Assembly (NCBI RefSeq): GCF_000585215.1
Contig: NZ_AONC01000013.1
Span: 1 to 64,000 of the forward strand
Reading direction: 5' to 3'
Origin: Imhoffiella purpurea
GTDB lineage: Bacteria; Pseudomonadota; Gammaproteobacteria; Chromatiales; Chromatiaceae
DNA: 64,000 nucleotides
This document shows, in pieces, positions 8,817-17,422 of the stretch. The position numbers were made by a program, and so were the translations under genes. Within the stretch, counting starts at the first letter, position 1; the number at the start of each line of letters is the position of its first letter. Under the pieces are notes generated by a model. The model did no database searches. It saw only the letters and a list, made by a program, of their open reading frames with translations, and was not told the origin of the DNA.

Positions 8817-10150
8817 GGTCTCCGGATCTCCTCGGATCTCAGGAGTTCGAGCAGCCATTGGCGTGGCGTCTTGCCGACCTCGTTGCGCGGCAGGGCGTCG
8901 ACGAAGAGGATGCGGCGCGGGATGAAGACCGGGTCGATGCGCTCGCGCAGCCGGGCGACCAGCTCGGCCCGATCGAGCCCGGGGGCGACCAGGATGGCCG
9001 CGAGCCGGCCGGGCGAGTCGTCCCGCTCGTCGGGGATGAGGACGATGCCCTCCCTGACGCCCGGGATGGCGTTCAGCGTGAGGTTGAGGTCCGCCAGGGA
9101 TGCGCGCTTGCCGCCGATGTTGACCATGTCCCCGCCTCGGCCGAGGAGGCGGAAGTGGGTCTCGTCGATCAGGTCGATCCGGTCGTTGAGCGGGATGGTG
9201 CCGGGCAGGAAGTCGGCCTCGATCTGGGCGCGCTCCGGCTCCGGATCCGTGGCGCGCACGCCGTCGTACCACTGCCAGACGGGGCACTCGATGGTGCGGC
9301 GGCTGGCGATGGATCCGGCCTCGGTGCAGCCGTAGATCTCGTGGACCCGTGTCGCGAGGGCCGATTCGATCGCGCGTGCCAGGTCCTCGCCGAGCGGGGC
9401 GGTCGCCGAGATCGTCCGGTCGATCTCGGGCCATGCGAGACCGGCCTTGAGACAGGCATCGAGATGGACGGGCGTGGTGACCAGGATGCGTGGTGCGTCG
9501 GACTCGGCGAGCGCGCGGCGGATGTCCTCGGGAAAGAAGGGCCGCTCGGCATGGGTGGCGGCCCCGGTCGCGAGCGGGATGAAGACCGAGAGCTCCAGCC
9601 CGTACATATGCTGGGGCGGCACCGTGGCGACGATGCTGGTGTCCGGGCCGATGCCGAAGCGCTTGGCCGCGCGCAACGAACAGAGCATCTGGTCGGTCCA
9701 GCGCTTGGGGTGCGGCTGGGACCTGCCCGTGCTGCCCGAGGTGAAGGCGATGATGGCGTCGGGGCGGTCGGCGAGCACCGGGACCTGGAGCGCCGATCCT
9801 GGGGCTGGTGTCATGCGGCCTGGCTCCTCGATCCGGTGATGCGGCAGGCCGGCGACACGCTCGGCCTGGTCCGTGACTACCAGGCTGCCCGGATAGCGCC
9901 CGGCGATGTCCCGGACCGTGCTGGCCAGCCGGTTCGGGGGCAGCAGGGTCGGGATGTCTCTCACCAGCGCGGCGCAGAGCGAGAGCATGAACCGATAGCG
10001 GTCCTCGCACAGATTGATCAGATAGCCGGCCTCCGGGATCCCTTCGGCGACCTGAGCGACTTGATGGAGAAATGCGTCGTGCGACACGCAGCCGCCCGGT
10101 CGCCGAGCGATGGAGGCCCCCTGCCGATAACCGGGCATCAGCGTGTTCAA
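8813..10150 (-). CDS. Aryl acyl-AMP ligase (ApeH-like adenylating enzyme)
   Basis: A 445-residue ANL-superfamily enzyme. Visible motifs are the phosphate-binding loop AFTSGSTGRSQPHPKRW, the EIYGCTEAGS motif, RLLGRGGDMVNIGGKR and the C-terminal Lys in LPRNEVGKTPRQWL. It would adenylate an aromatic carboxylic acid and load it on the ACP encoded immediately upstream. The TTG start at 10150 was chosen because AAGGA lies seven bases before it, at the stop of the ACP gene. An in-frame ATG at 10138 is the alternative. With a chorismatase in the operon, hydroxybenzoate is the likely substrate, which is inference. Confidence 0.9.
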   Translation of the reverse strand: MNTLMPGYRQGASIARRPGGCVSHDAFLHQVAQVAEGIPEAGYLINLCEDRYRFMLSLCAALVRDIPTLLPPNRLASTVRDIAGRYPGSLVVTDQAERVAGLPHHRIEEPGRMTPAPGSALQVPVLADRPDAIIAFTSGSTGRSQPHPKRWTDQMLCSLRAAKRFGIGPDTSIVATVPPQHMYGLELSVFIPLATGAATHAERPFFPEDIRRALAESDAPRILVTTPVHLDACLKAGLAWPEIDRTISATAPLGEDLARAIESALATRVHEIYGCTEAGSIASRRTIECPVWQWYDGVRATDPEPERAQIEADFLPGTIPLNDRIDLIDETHFRLLGRGGDMVNIGGKRASLADLNLTLNAIPGVREGIVLIPDERDDSPGRLAAILVAPGLDRAELVARLRERIDPVFIPRRILFVDALPRNEVGKTPRQWLLELLRSEEIRRP

Positions 10151-10160
10151 GGCGGCGTCC

Positions 10161-10430
10161 TTAGCGCGAGCGGTTGGCGGCGATGTGGGCGCTGAGATCG
10201 CGCAGCGAGGCGAAGATGGAGCGGATGTTCGGGTCCTGTGAGCTGATGGTGATGCCGTATTTCTGGGTGACGGCCAGAGACAGTTCCAGCGCGTCGATCG
10301 AGTCCAGTCCCAGTCCCTCGCCGAACAGCGGGGCGGTGGGGTCGATCTCCGAGACCTGCATGTCATCGAGATGCAGTGTCTCGATGATCAGCTGAGCGAC
10401 TTCTTGTTCGAGAGGGGCGAGCGTTTCCAA
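10161..10430 (-). CDS. Acyl carrier protein of the polyene operon
   Basis: An 89-residue acidic carrier protein with the phosphopantetheine attachment Ser in GLGLDSIDALEL, at the usual position in the first half. It would carry the aryl starter and growing polyene. No ATG gives a sensible ACP start. A TTG at 10430 is preceded by AAGGA six bases upstream, and it is the best-supported start. The stop codon is part of the AAGG ribosome-binding site of the ligase gene. The Asp-Ile-Asp segment and helix-II acidic residues fit docking by a ketosynthase. Only one ACP is visible here, whereas characterised aryl-polyene clusters often have two. A second could lie beyond the left edge. Confidence 0.9.
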   Translation of the reverse strand: METLAPLEQEVAQLIIETLHLDDMQVSEIDPTAPLFGEGLGLDSIDALELSLAVTQKYGITISSQDPNIRSIFASLRDLSAHIAANRSR

Positions 10431-10459
10431 ATCGACTTCCTTAAAAGACAGGGTCCGAG

Positions 10460-11224
10460 TCAGAGCTCCGGCTTGACCGCTGTGTATTCGTTCATGATGG
10501 CATGGAGGACCCCGCGCTCGACCGAGGCGAATCCCGCGCCTTGCAAGGCGGATTCGATGATCCCGGGCGGGACGCACTGGTCCACCGTGTCCCAATAATA
10601 TTGCATCAGACGCCGCGCATCCCGACGGCCTGTCACCAGGGCCGCCAGCGAGGGCACCAGGTGCTTGAGATAGAACCGCGTCAGGCGGTATCCGAGCGGG
10701 GAGCTCGGGGGCACCATCTCGAGCAGCAGGAGCCGGCCGCCGGGCTTGAGCACCCGGAAATATTCGCCGAAGGCGACCCGAAGGTCGCTGACGTGGCGCA
10801 GGGCATAGCCCATGGAGACGAAGTCCACCGTGGCGTCGCCCAGCGGCAGGGATTCGGCGACGCCGCAGGCGCGGTGCTCGACGCCCCGCTTGCCGGCTTC
10901 GTGGAGCATGGGCAGGCTGGGGTCGATGGCGAGGACCTGGCCTCGGGTGCCGACCAGCTCGATGGCATGGCGCGCCAGCACGCCGGTGCCGGCGGCGATG
11001 TCGAGGGCGCGGTCGCCGCTGCGGATGCCGGCGCGGCGCAGGGCCTCCAGACGGTAGCGCTCGCCGGTACCCAGGCTCATCCAGGTGTTGATGCGGTCGT
11101 AGCTCGGCGCGGTTTGGTCGAACAGCTGGCGGATATAGGGGACGCGCTGCTCGCGGTCGGCATAGTGCCCGTCCAGAACCGGGTGCGGCGGGATCGAGCC
11201 GGATGGCGGCTTGGTTGGAGTCAT
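10460..11224 (-). CDS. UbiE/COQ5-like class I SAM methyltransferase
   Basis: A 254-residue methyltransferase. LDIAAGTGVLARHA (about residues 70-85) is the glycine-rich SAM-binding motif I, VSMGYALRHVSDL the post-II motif, and LKPGGRLLLLEMV motif III. The overall pattern resembles UbiE/MenG quinone methyltransferases. It lies between the chorismatase and ACP genes, 50 bases downstream of the former. In characterised aryl-polyene clusters a methyltransferase modifies the aromatic head group, so ring methylation is the likely role. A ubiquinone or menaquinone role is possible but less supported by the position. ubiG is found elsewhere in this window (62735-63487). Confidence 0.85.
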   Translation of the reverse strand: MTPTKPPSGSIPPHPVLDGHYADREQRVPYIRQLFDQTAPSYDRINTWMSLGTGERYRLEALRRAGIRSGDRALDIAAGTGVLARHAIELVGTRGQVLAIDPSLPMLHEAGKRGVEHRACGVAESLPLGDATVDFVSMGYALRHVSDLRVAFGEYFRVLKPGGRLLLLEMVPPSSPLGYRLTRFYLKHLVPSLAALVTGRRDARRLMQYYWDTVDQCVPPGIIESALQGAGFASVERGVLHAIMNEYTAVKPEL

Positions 11225-11273
11225 TGGAATGGCTCTCGGATTGGGCGGCGCGCGCCGAGTGTCGGATGGAGTT

Positions 11274-12239
11274 TCAGCTCGGCGCGGCGCATGGCTGGAG
11301 CACGCCTTCGATCTCGACCTCCAGGCCGCGTCTGCAGATGTCGCCGCGCAGATACTGGATCCGCGGCTCGGGACCGCACCAGTCGCGCAGCCGGGATTCG
11401 ATCCCTTCGATCCCGTGCGGTGCGCGGACATAGACCCGAAGCAGGTCGGGGCGGCGCGTTCGGGTCTCGCCCGAGGTCTCGATCAGCGTCTCCAGATTGA
11501 GCAGGGTTTCGGTCAGCTGGGGCTCGAGACGCTCGGGGTGGCACGAGGCATGTCCGACGACGCTGGCCGTGCCCGAGATGAAGAGCGTTCCCGCAAGACC
11601 TCCGGTACCGCGCATGGCGCGCGCGAAATAGGGCGGTCTGACCCCGTAGCGCGGCGGATAGCGATAGGCCGGGATCTGTCTCGGATTCTCGACGGCCTCC
11701 CCGGGCGTGCGGGAGGCGAGGGCGTAGACGAGGAGCCCGCCAGCGCTGGTGCCGATCGCGCTCGCGGCCGGGATGCGTTTCCGCTCGAATCCGGCCCGAT
11801 CGAAAGCCTCGACCCTGCCCGCGCTGAAGGCCCGATAGCGCTCCTGTCCGTCCGCCGGGTCGTGGATCCGCTCGATGAAGTTCCACATCCGCAGCGGGTG
11901 CGGATAGCCCCGTTGCGCGATCAGGGCGAGCAGTTCGCCGTAGAGCCGTTCCGTCGTCCGGGCGAGCCGGTCCGGCTCCTCCTCCTGGATCAGGCGGTGG
12001 ACCAGCATCAGGCCGTCGCCTTCGACGAAGCCGGTGTCGCCGTCCCAGCCGAGATCCTCCAGACGCTCGGCGTGCCATTCTTCGACGGCGGCGCCCCGGC
12101 TCAGCGGAGGCAGGCCGATGACGAGGTCGCGCGGGTCCGAGGAACGGGCGTGCCGTTCGGCGAAGCGAATGCGCGCGAATGTGCTGGGGGCGATCGGGTC
12201 ATCGCCGACGCTGTCCGAGAGCCGATATGTCAGTATCAT
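11274..12239 (-). CDS. Chorismatase (FkbO/Hyg5/XanB2-type chorismate hydrolase/lyase)
   Basis: A 321-residue protein of the chorismatase family with a RidA-like fold. The conserved segments are AIGTSAGGLLVYAL around residue 170 and LFISGTASVVGHASCHP around 235, followed by the helix ETLLNLETLI. Members convert chorismate to 3- or 4-hydroxybenzoate, or to a cyclohexadiene carboxylate. XanB2 of Xanthomonas supplies hydroxybenzoate for the aryl-polyene xanthomonadin. As the first gene of the operon it probably provides the aromatic starter, followed by adenylation, ACP loading and elongation. Which product is made depends on active-site residues that cannot be assigned by eye. Confidence 0.88.
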   Translation of the reverse strand: MILTYRLSDSVGDDPIAPSTFARIRFAERHARSSDPRDLVIGLPPLSRGAAVEEWHAERLEDLGWDGDTGFVEGDGLMLVHRLIQEEEPDRLARTTERLYGELLALIAQRGYPHPLRMWNFIERIHDPADGQERYRAFSAGRVEAFDRAGFERKRIPAASAIGTSAGGLLVYALASRTPGEAVENPRQIPAYRYPPRYGVRPPYFARAMRGTGGLAGTLFISGTASVVGHASCHPERLEPQLTETLLNLETLIETSGETRTRRPDLLRVYVRAPHGIEGIESRLRDWCGPEPRIQYLRGDICRRGLEVEIEGVLQPCAAPS

Positions 12240-12510
12240 CTGTTAGGGGGCGGGGGCCTTTCGGCTGGATCTGGTGTCGGCATGATCGCAGCTGGTCTGG
12301 AGAGACATGGGTCGTGCGTCCATGCGCCGAGCCGCTCGACAAGGTCGGCGAGAGTCTACGCATCTCGCTGATTTGCTTCAAGGCAGTCGGCGGCTGCCCG
12401 TCTGTTGCACACTCGTCTTCGGGGGGATGGATGGCGTGAGTCAGGATTCTGGGAATGCTTGCGGGAATGGGCGGCCGATCGCTGTCTCCGGGCTGGGCCG
12501 GCTCGATTGG

Positions 12511-13347
12511 ATGCGATGGAGATGGCTGGCCGCCTGTCTCCTCGCGACCATGGCTGTTACGGCGCATGCCGATCGCGAGCCTCTGTGGGAGATCGCGCTG
12601 GGCGGCGGCGCGCTCACCCTGCCGGACTATCGGGGGTCGGGCCGCTCCAATACCTATGCCTATCCCTTCGTCCTGCCCTATTACCGAGGCGAGGTGCTCA
12701 AGTCGGACGAGAACGGGATCCGCGGACTCTTCTTCGAGTCGGACCGGATCAAGCTGGACGTGAGTCTGGACGGGACCGTGCCCGCCGCGAGCAGCGACGA
12801 CCCGGCGCGGCACGGGATGGACGATCTGGACCCCACCTTCCAGATCGGTCCCATGTTCCGCTATCTGGTGTGGGGCCGGGGGAATCGGAACCGCTCGCTG
12901 AGCCTCGACCTGCCGGTCCGCGCCGCCTTCGCCGTCGGATCCTCGTTCAAGCACATCGGCTATACCGCCTATCCCCATCTCACCTATCGGCAGGATCTGG
13001 ACCTGCTCGGGCGAGACTGGCGGATACGGCTTTCGGGCGGCCCCATGTTCGGGTCCGAGAGCCATCACGACTATTTCTACCGCGTCTCCGGACGCGACGC
13101 GAGGCCCGATCGCCCGGTCTACGATCCGGACGCCGGCTACGGTGGGGTGCGCCTGATCGGCACCCTCTACCATCGGCGCGGGGATTTCCTGGTCAACCTC
13201 TACGCCATGTACGACTCGGTCGAGGGCGCCGTCTTCCATGACAGCCCCCTGGTCCGGCGCGACAGCGGCGCAACCTTCGGTTTCCTGGTGAGCTGGTTCC
13301 TGTTCAAGTCGGACCGGACGGTCGAGACCCAGGGCCTGGACTGGTGA
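12511..13347 (+). CDS. MipA/OmpV-family outer membrane protein
   Basis: A 278-residue beta-barrel protein. From the ATG at 12511 it begins with a classical signal peptide (MRWRWLAACLLATMAVTAHA), then LWEIALGGGALTLPDYRGS and YAYPFVLPYYRGE, characteristic of MipA/OmpV. Alternating aromatic beta strands continue to the C-terminal region, where LVSWFLF forms the last strand. A longer start at 12427, preceded by a run of G, would add 28 residues ahead of the signal peptide. I consider that less likely. MipA in E. coli scaffolds murein synthesis, and OmpV-like proteins have been linked to adhesion. The role here is not known. It is divergent from the polyene operon and faces fabA. Confidence 0.85.
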   Translation: MRWRWLAACLLATMAVTAHADREPLWEIALGGGALTLPDYRGSGRSNTYAYPFVLPYYRGEVLKSDENGIRGLFFESDRIKLDVSLDGTVPAASSDDPARHGMDDLDPTFQIGPMFRYLVWGRGNRNRSLSLDLPVRAAFAVGSSFKHIGYTAYPHLTYRQDLDLLGRDWRIRLSGGPMFGSESHHDYFYRVSGRDARPDRPVYDPDAGYGGVRLIGTLYHRRGDFLVNLYAMYDSVEGAVFHDSPLVRRDSGATFGFLVSWFLFKSDRTVETQGLDW

Positions 13348-13424
13348 GCCCCGGCTGTACCGACGTCGCCCCGTCCGTGATCGTCCGTGCCAGTCCCTGA
13401 CCGTCCCTTGTCGACCAGCCCCAA

Positions 13425-13940
13425 TCAGAACCCGTCGGTCGAGGTGAACAGCCCCACACGCAAATCCTTGGTGGTATAGATGGTCCGTCCATCCACCATG
13501 ACGACCCCGTCGGCAATACCGAGCACCAGCTTGCGGCTGATGACCCGCTTCATGTCGACATGATAGGTGACCTTGCTGGCGCTCGGCAGCACCTGCCCGG
13601 TGAACTTGACCTCGCCGACGCCGAGCGCTCGGCCGTGTCCCGGATTGCCGATCCAGCCGAGAAAGAAGCCGACCATCTGCCAGAGGGCGTCGAGCCCCAG
13701 GCAGCCCGGCATCACGGGGTCGCCGGGGAAGTGGCAGCCGAAGAACCAGAGGTCGGGGGTGACGTCGAGCTCGGCGAGGATCTCGCCCTTGCCGTTGGCG
13801 CCGCCGAAATTGGCGATGCGCACGATGCGGTCCATCATCAGCATGTTCGGGACCGGCAACTGGGCGTTGCCCGGACCGAACATCTCGCCGTGGCCGCAGG
13901 CCAGGAGCGCGTCGCGATCGAAGGAGGCTTCTTTGTTCAT
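13425..13940 (-). CDS. fabA: 3-hydroxydecanoyl-ACP dehydratase/isomerase FabA
   Basis: A 171-residue protein, the standard FabA length. [28 protein letters not shown] contains the catalytic His (about 71) and Asp (about 85) of the FabA active site. The N-terminus has the GHGEMFG and [12 protein letters not shown] segments specific to FabA rather than FabZ. It dehydrates 3-hydroxydecanoyl-ACP and isomerises the product to the cis-3 enoyl form, the entry to unsaturated fatty acids. No adjacent fabB is present. It is encoded 30 bases downstream of proS on the same strand. Confidence 0.97.
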   Translation of the reverse strand: MNKEASFDRDALLACGHGEMFGPGNAQLPVPNMLMMDRIVRIANFGGANGKGEILAELDVTPDLWFFGCHFPGDPVMPGCLGLDALWQMVGFFLGWIGNPGHGRALGVGEVKFTGQVLPSASKVTYHVDMKRVISRKLVLGIADGVVMVDGRTIYTTKDLRVGLFTSTDGF

Positions 13941-13970
13941 GTGATCCTTATCATCGATATTCCGCTGGAT

Positions 13971-15710
13971 TCAGCGTGAGTGATGGGCGCCCGCCGCGTC
14001 CAGCCGTTCCCGCAGGAAGCCGACGATCTCGGCGATGGGGATCAGCTGCATCTCGGCGTCGGTGCGGCCCTTGTATTCGACCATGCCGTCGTCCAGGCCC
14101 TTGTCGCCGACGACGATCCGGTGTGGGATGCCGATGAGTTCCATGTCGGCGAACATGAAGCCGGGGCGGGCGTCGCGGTCGTCGAGCAGGACCTCTATTC
14201 CGGCCGCCTGCAGGTCGGCGTAGAGCTGCTCGGTCGCCTCGCGCACCCGGAAGGACTTGCCGAGCTTCATCGGCAGCAGGGCGACCTCGAAGGGGGCGAT
14301 CGGCTCGGGCCAGCAGATGCCGCGGTCGTCGTGGTGCTGCTCGATGGCGGCGGCGACCACGCGCGAGACGCCGATGCCGTAGCAGCCCATGGTCAGGGTG
14401 ACGGCCTTGCCGTCCTCGCCCAGCACCGTGGTCTTCATCGCCTCGCTGTATTTGCGCCCGAGCTGGAAGATGTGCCCCACCTCGATGCCGCGGGCGATGG
14501 TCAGGGTGCCCTTGCCGTCGGGGCTGGGATCGCCCTCGACGACATTGCGCAGGTCGGCGACGGCTGGCAATGGCAGATCGCGTCCCCAATTGAGGCCGAA
14601 CCAGTGCTTGCCGTCCTGGTTGGCGCCGGCGCTGAAGTCGGCGGTGACGGCCACGGTGCGGTCGACGATGCAGGGGATGGGCAGGTCCTTGGGGCCGAGC
14701 GAGCCCGGGCCGGCGCCGATCGCGGCGCGGATCTCATCCTCGGTGGCCATGCGCAGCGGCACGGCGACCTGGGGCAGCTTCTCGGCCTTGACGGCGTTGA
14801 GCTCGTGGTCGCCGCGCACCAGGAGCGCGACCAGATCGGCCTCGGCCTCCTCGGAGGCCGCGACGACCAGGGTCTTGACCGTGCGCTCGATCGGCTGGCC
14901 GAACTGCTCGACCAGATCGGCGATGGTACGGGCGTTGGGGGTGTCGACCAGTCGCGCCTCCTCGGTCGCCGGGGGCAGGGTGTCGGCCAGCGCGACGGCC
15001 TCGGCCAGCTCGACGTTGGCGGCATAGTCGCTCCCGGTCGAGAAGGCGATGGCGTCCTCGCCGGATGCCGCGAGCACGTGGAACTCGTGCGAGGCGTTGC
15101 CGCCGATGCTGCCGGTGTCGGCCTGGACCGGGCGGAAATCGAGCCCGCAGCGGCCGAAGATGCGGCAGTAGGTTTCGTGCATCCGGTGGTAGGTCTCGGC
15201 CAGCGATGCCTCGTCGACGTGGAAGGAGTAGGCGTCCTTCATGAGGAATTCGCGCGCGCGCATGACGCCGAAGCGCGGACGGATCTCGTCGCGGAATTTG
15301 GTCTGGATCTGGTAGAAATTGACCGGAAGTTGCTTATAGCTTCTCAGTTCGCTGCGGGCAAGATCGGTGATGATCTCTTCGTGGGTCGGGCCGAAGCAGA
15401 AATCGCGCTGATGGCGGTCGCGCAGACGCAGCAGTTCGGGGCCATACTGATCCCAGCGGCCGGATTCCTGCCACAGCTCGGCGGGCTGCACCGCTGGCAT
15501 CGCGACCTCGAGCGCGCCGGCGCGGTCCATCTCCTCGCGCACGATACGTTCCACCTTGCGCAGGACGCGCAGTCCGAGCGGGAGCCAGGTGTAGAGTCCG
15601 GCGGCGAGCTTGCGGATCATCCCGGCACGCAGCATCAATCTGTGGCTGGCGATCTCGGCGTCCGCCGGGGTTTCTTTGACGGTCTGTAGGGGGAACTGAG
15701 AGGTGCGCAT
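13971..15710 (-). CDS. proS: Prolyl-tRNA synthetase
   Basis: A 579-residue class II aminoacyl-tRNA synthetase of the bacterial type with an inserted editing domain. Motif 1 is near [26 protein letters not shown], motif 2 contains [21 protein letters not shown], and motif 3 lies at GCYGIGVSR. The central region about residues 220-400 matches the YbaK-like editing insertion, and the C-terminus is the anticodon-binding domain. The start MRTSQFP is typical for the family. It charges tRNA-Pro in the cytoplasm. The gene is followed 30 bases later by fabA and is divergent from the PilZ gene. Confidence 0.97.
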   Translation of the reverse strand: MRTSQFPLQTVKETPADAEIASHRLMLRAGMIRKLAAGLYTWLPLGLRVLRKVERIVREEMDRAGALEVAMPAVQPAELWQESGRWDQYGPELLRLRDRHQRDFCFGPTHEEIITDLARSELRSYKQLPVNFYQIQTKFRDEIRPRFGVMRAREFLMKDAYSFHVDEASLAETYHRMHETYCRIFGRCGLDFRPVQADTGSIGGNASHEFHVLAASGEDAIAFSTGSDYAANVELAEAVALADTLPPATEEARLVDTPNARTIADLVEQFGQPIERTVKTLVVAASEEAEADLVALLVRGDHELNAVKAEKLPQVAVPLRMATEDEIRAAIGAGPGSLGPKDLPIPCIVDRTVAVTADFSAGANQDGKHWFGLNWGRDLPLPAVADLRNVVEGDPSPDGKGTLTIARGIEVGHIFQLGRKYSEAMKTTVLGEDGKAVTLTMGCYGIGVSRVVAAAIEQHHDDRGICWPEPIAPFEVALLPMKLGKSFRVREATEQLYADLQAAGIEVLLDDRDARPGFMFADMELIGIPHRIVVGDKGLDDGMVEYKGRTDAEMQLIPIAEIVGFLRERLDAAGAHHSR

Positions 15711-16042
15711 GGAGACGAGTGTCGATCGGGTAAAGCGACGAAGTCTATTGTCCAATGCCTGAGCGCACAACTTTCGTTCGGTCGGTGCCGCGTTTTTCGC
15801 TCGGATTCCGGGCGGGTCGGGCGATGGATGCCAGTGACGTTCAGTGCCTGAATGTCGGTGCGTGGCGTCATCAGGGATTGCAGGCCGTGTCGTCTGATCG
15901 GACAACCCTTGCAGACTAGGGGTATCGCACCAATAGTCCGCCACCTGGAATGTTCCTGATACGGATGCCTGGACAAGTACAAGTATGAGATTCAATCCGA
16001 TAGGCGTGTCGGCCCCGCCTCTGGCAAGGGTACGAGGAAGCA
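15711..16042 (+). other. 332-base divergent intergenic region between proS and the PilZ gene
   Basis: No coding potential with recognisable similarity was seen. On the minus strand a weak candidate promoter for proS can be drawn (TTGTGC at 15765-15770 and TAGACT at 15742-15747, 17 bases apart). On the plus strand GAGGA lies just before the ATG at 16043. No inverted repeat or RNA-like structure stood out. Confidence 0.4.
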
Positions 16043-17149
16043 ATGCCAGCGTATGGCCTCGCTATCGGGCAACAGGGTATTCGCACTATGAACCGCTCAG
16101 ACTCTCAGTCGGAATCGGCCTCCTATGAGCCGGACCGCCGAACGCAGGCCCGTATCGATCTGCAGATTCCGGTCAAGGTCACGCTGCCAGGCGAGCATGA
16201 TCCCGTCACCGCGCTGAATCAGGACATCTCCTGGGGGGGCGCGCTACTGAGCATTCCTGGCCCCTTGCCCAAGGCCAGCGGGACCATCCAGCTGGTCTAC
16301 CCCTGGAGGTCGGGTGAGCGCATCATCATCGACGCGCGAATGCTGCGCGCCAAACCGATCGATAACGACCGCTATCAGGTGGCGGTCCGCTTCGTCAGCC
16401 TGTCTCCGCGCAGCCAGTCGAGACTGGTCAAGCTCCTCAGGATGCTGCGCGACGGTCATCGGTCGACCCAGCAAGCCAGCGGTACGAGCGACCTCGTGAG
16501 AGAGCTCGAGGTGGTCGTCAACGAACCCGATGAGCTGCGAGGTATGCTCGAACAGATCGCCACGGGTCATCATACCCTGACCGTGTTCGATGCCTACGAG
16601 CCGAATCAGAGCATCAGTCTCTCGATCGTCGGGGCTCGGGACCTTCCCGGTATCCGGCTTCGGGCGCGTGTCGTGCATGCGCAGAAATCGAACGCCAAGG
16701 GATTCGAGTGGGCCAACCTCTATACCCTGCTGCTGGATTTCGAACATCCCAAAAAATCGCTCAGGGCCTGTGCGAGACTTCTGCTCGACCAGATGCCGGA
16801 CTCTCAGGAGAGCCTATTGTCCTCCGAGGATGCCCCGGACTGGCTGACGATCATGCCTTTTGCCCGGCCGACGGAGGCCGACCGGGTGCGTTTCCCGGTG
16901 CAGAGCAAGGAACTCAGCGTGCTCGAAACCCGATATCCCGAGGCGCTGAATCGGCTCATCGCCGGTTGGGGGGATGTCGAGGGTTTCGAGGCGATGTTTC
17001 GGGATCTGGTCATCGGCGATTACGGACAGCCGGGGGGCTGGCCGGCCGACGCCTGGGCCGAGCTGGAGATGCTCCAGGACGTGCATGACCTCAGCTACGG
17101 CAAGTCTTCCAGTCGCAGGAGCCTGTTGACGACCGGTCGGAGCGTTTGA
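16043..17149 (+). CDS. PilZ-domain protein with long uncharacterised C-terminal region
   Basis: A 368-residue protein with an N-terminal PilZ domain (about residues 30-140). RRTQARIDL provides the RxxxR arginine motif and DISWGGALL the D/NxSxxG-type motif that binds c-di-GMP. The following 220 residues have no family I recognise, but they contain a second beta-rich region around [16 protein letters not shown] and a C-terminal acidic helix. A second PilZ-like fold is possible. The start at 16043 is supported by a GAGGA ribosome-binding site. An internal Met at 16088 is an alternative. There are no membrane segments, so it is probably a cytoplasmic c-di-GMP receptor whose target is unknown. Confidence 0.85.
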   Translation: MPAYGLAIGQQGIRTMNRSDSQSESASYEPDRRTQARIDLQIPVKVTLPGEHDPVTALNQDISWGGALLSIPGPLPKASGTIQLVYPWRSGERIIIDARMLRAKPIDNDRYQVAVRFVSLSPRSQSRLVKLLRMLRDGHRSTQQASGTSDLVRELEVVVNEPDELRGMLEQIATGHHTLTVFDAYEPNQSISLSIVGARDLPGIRLRARVVHAQKSNAKGFEWANLYTLLLDFEHPKKSLRACARLLLDQMPDSQESLLSSEDAPDWLTIMPFARPTEADRVRFPVQSKELSVLETRYPEALNRLIAGWGDVEGFEAMFRDLVIGDYGQPGGWPADAWAELEMLQDVHDLSYGKSSSRRSLLTTGRSV

Positions 17150-17215
17150 CCCGCTCCGGCATCCCCAGGCGTTCGCTCCGTTTCGCCGCTCGCCTCTCCG
17201 CCCTGTTTCGGCCGC

Positions 17216-17244
17216 TTGACCCGGGATCGTTATCCCGGTAACGT
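17216..17244 (+). promoter_or_regulatory. Predicted ilv operon promoter with an embedded palindrome
   Basis: TTGACC at 17216-17221 and TAACGT at 17239-17244 are separated by exactly 17 bases, which fits a sigma-70-type promoter with a strong -35 and weak -10. The spacer and adjoining bases contain a perfect inverted repeat, CCGGGAT-cgtt-ATCCCGG at 17221-17238. A protein binding this palindrome would directly compete with RNA polymerase, so it looks like an operator. The regulator is not identifiable from the sequence. Confidence 0.5.
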
Positions 17245-17322
17245 CAACCTCTTTTTCAACGTTTTTCCAAGCTCCTCCTCGACCGGGAAAGCGGACCCCT
17301 GATCGGTCGCCGCGAGCCCTTC

Positions 17323-17346
17323 GCAGATCTCCGTTGCAGATCTCCG
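17323..17346 (+). repeat. Short direct repeat in the ilv leader
   Basis: GCAGATCTCCG occurs twice, at 17323-17333 and 17336-17346, with a 13-base period, between the predicted promoter and the large-subunit gene. No leader peptide rich in Leu/Ile/Val codons was found around it, so classical attenuation is not supported. The repeat may be incidental or a binding site. Confidence 0.5.
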
Positions 17347-17422
17347 GCAGGGCCGTGCGGCCAGGATGCTTCGCGAGGTTCGGACGATTCACGGAGAGTG
17401 GGCTGATCGGAGGTCGCGAAAG

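Noticed and set aside
13980-15689. A 569-codon plus-strand frame opposite proS
   Set aside because: Its composition (runs of Asp/Gly/Val/Leu) is typical of an antisense shadow, and it has no family similarity. proS is unambiguous.
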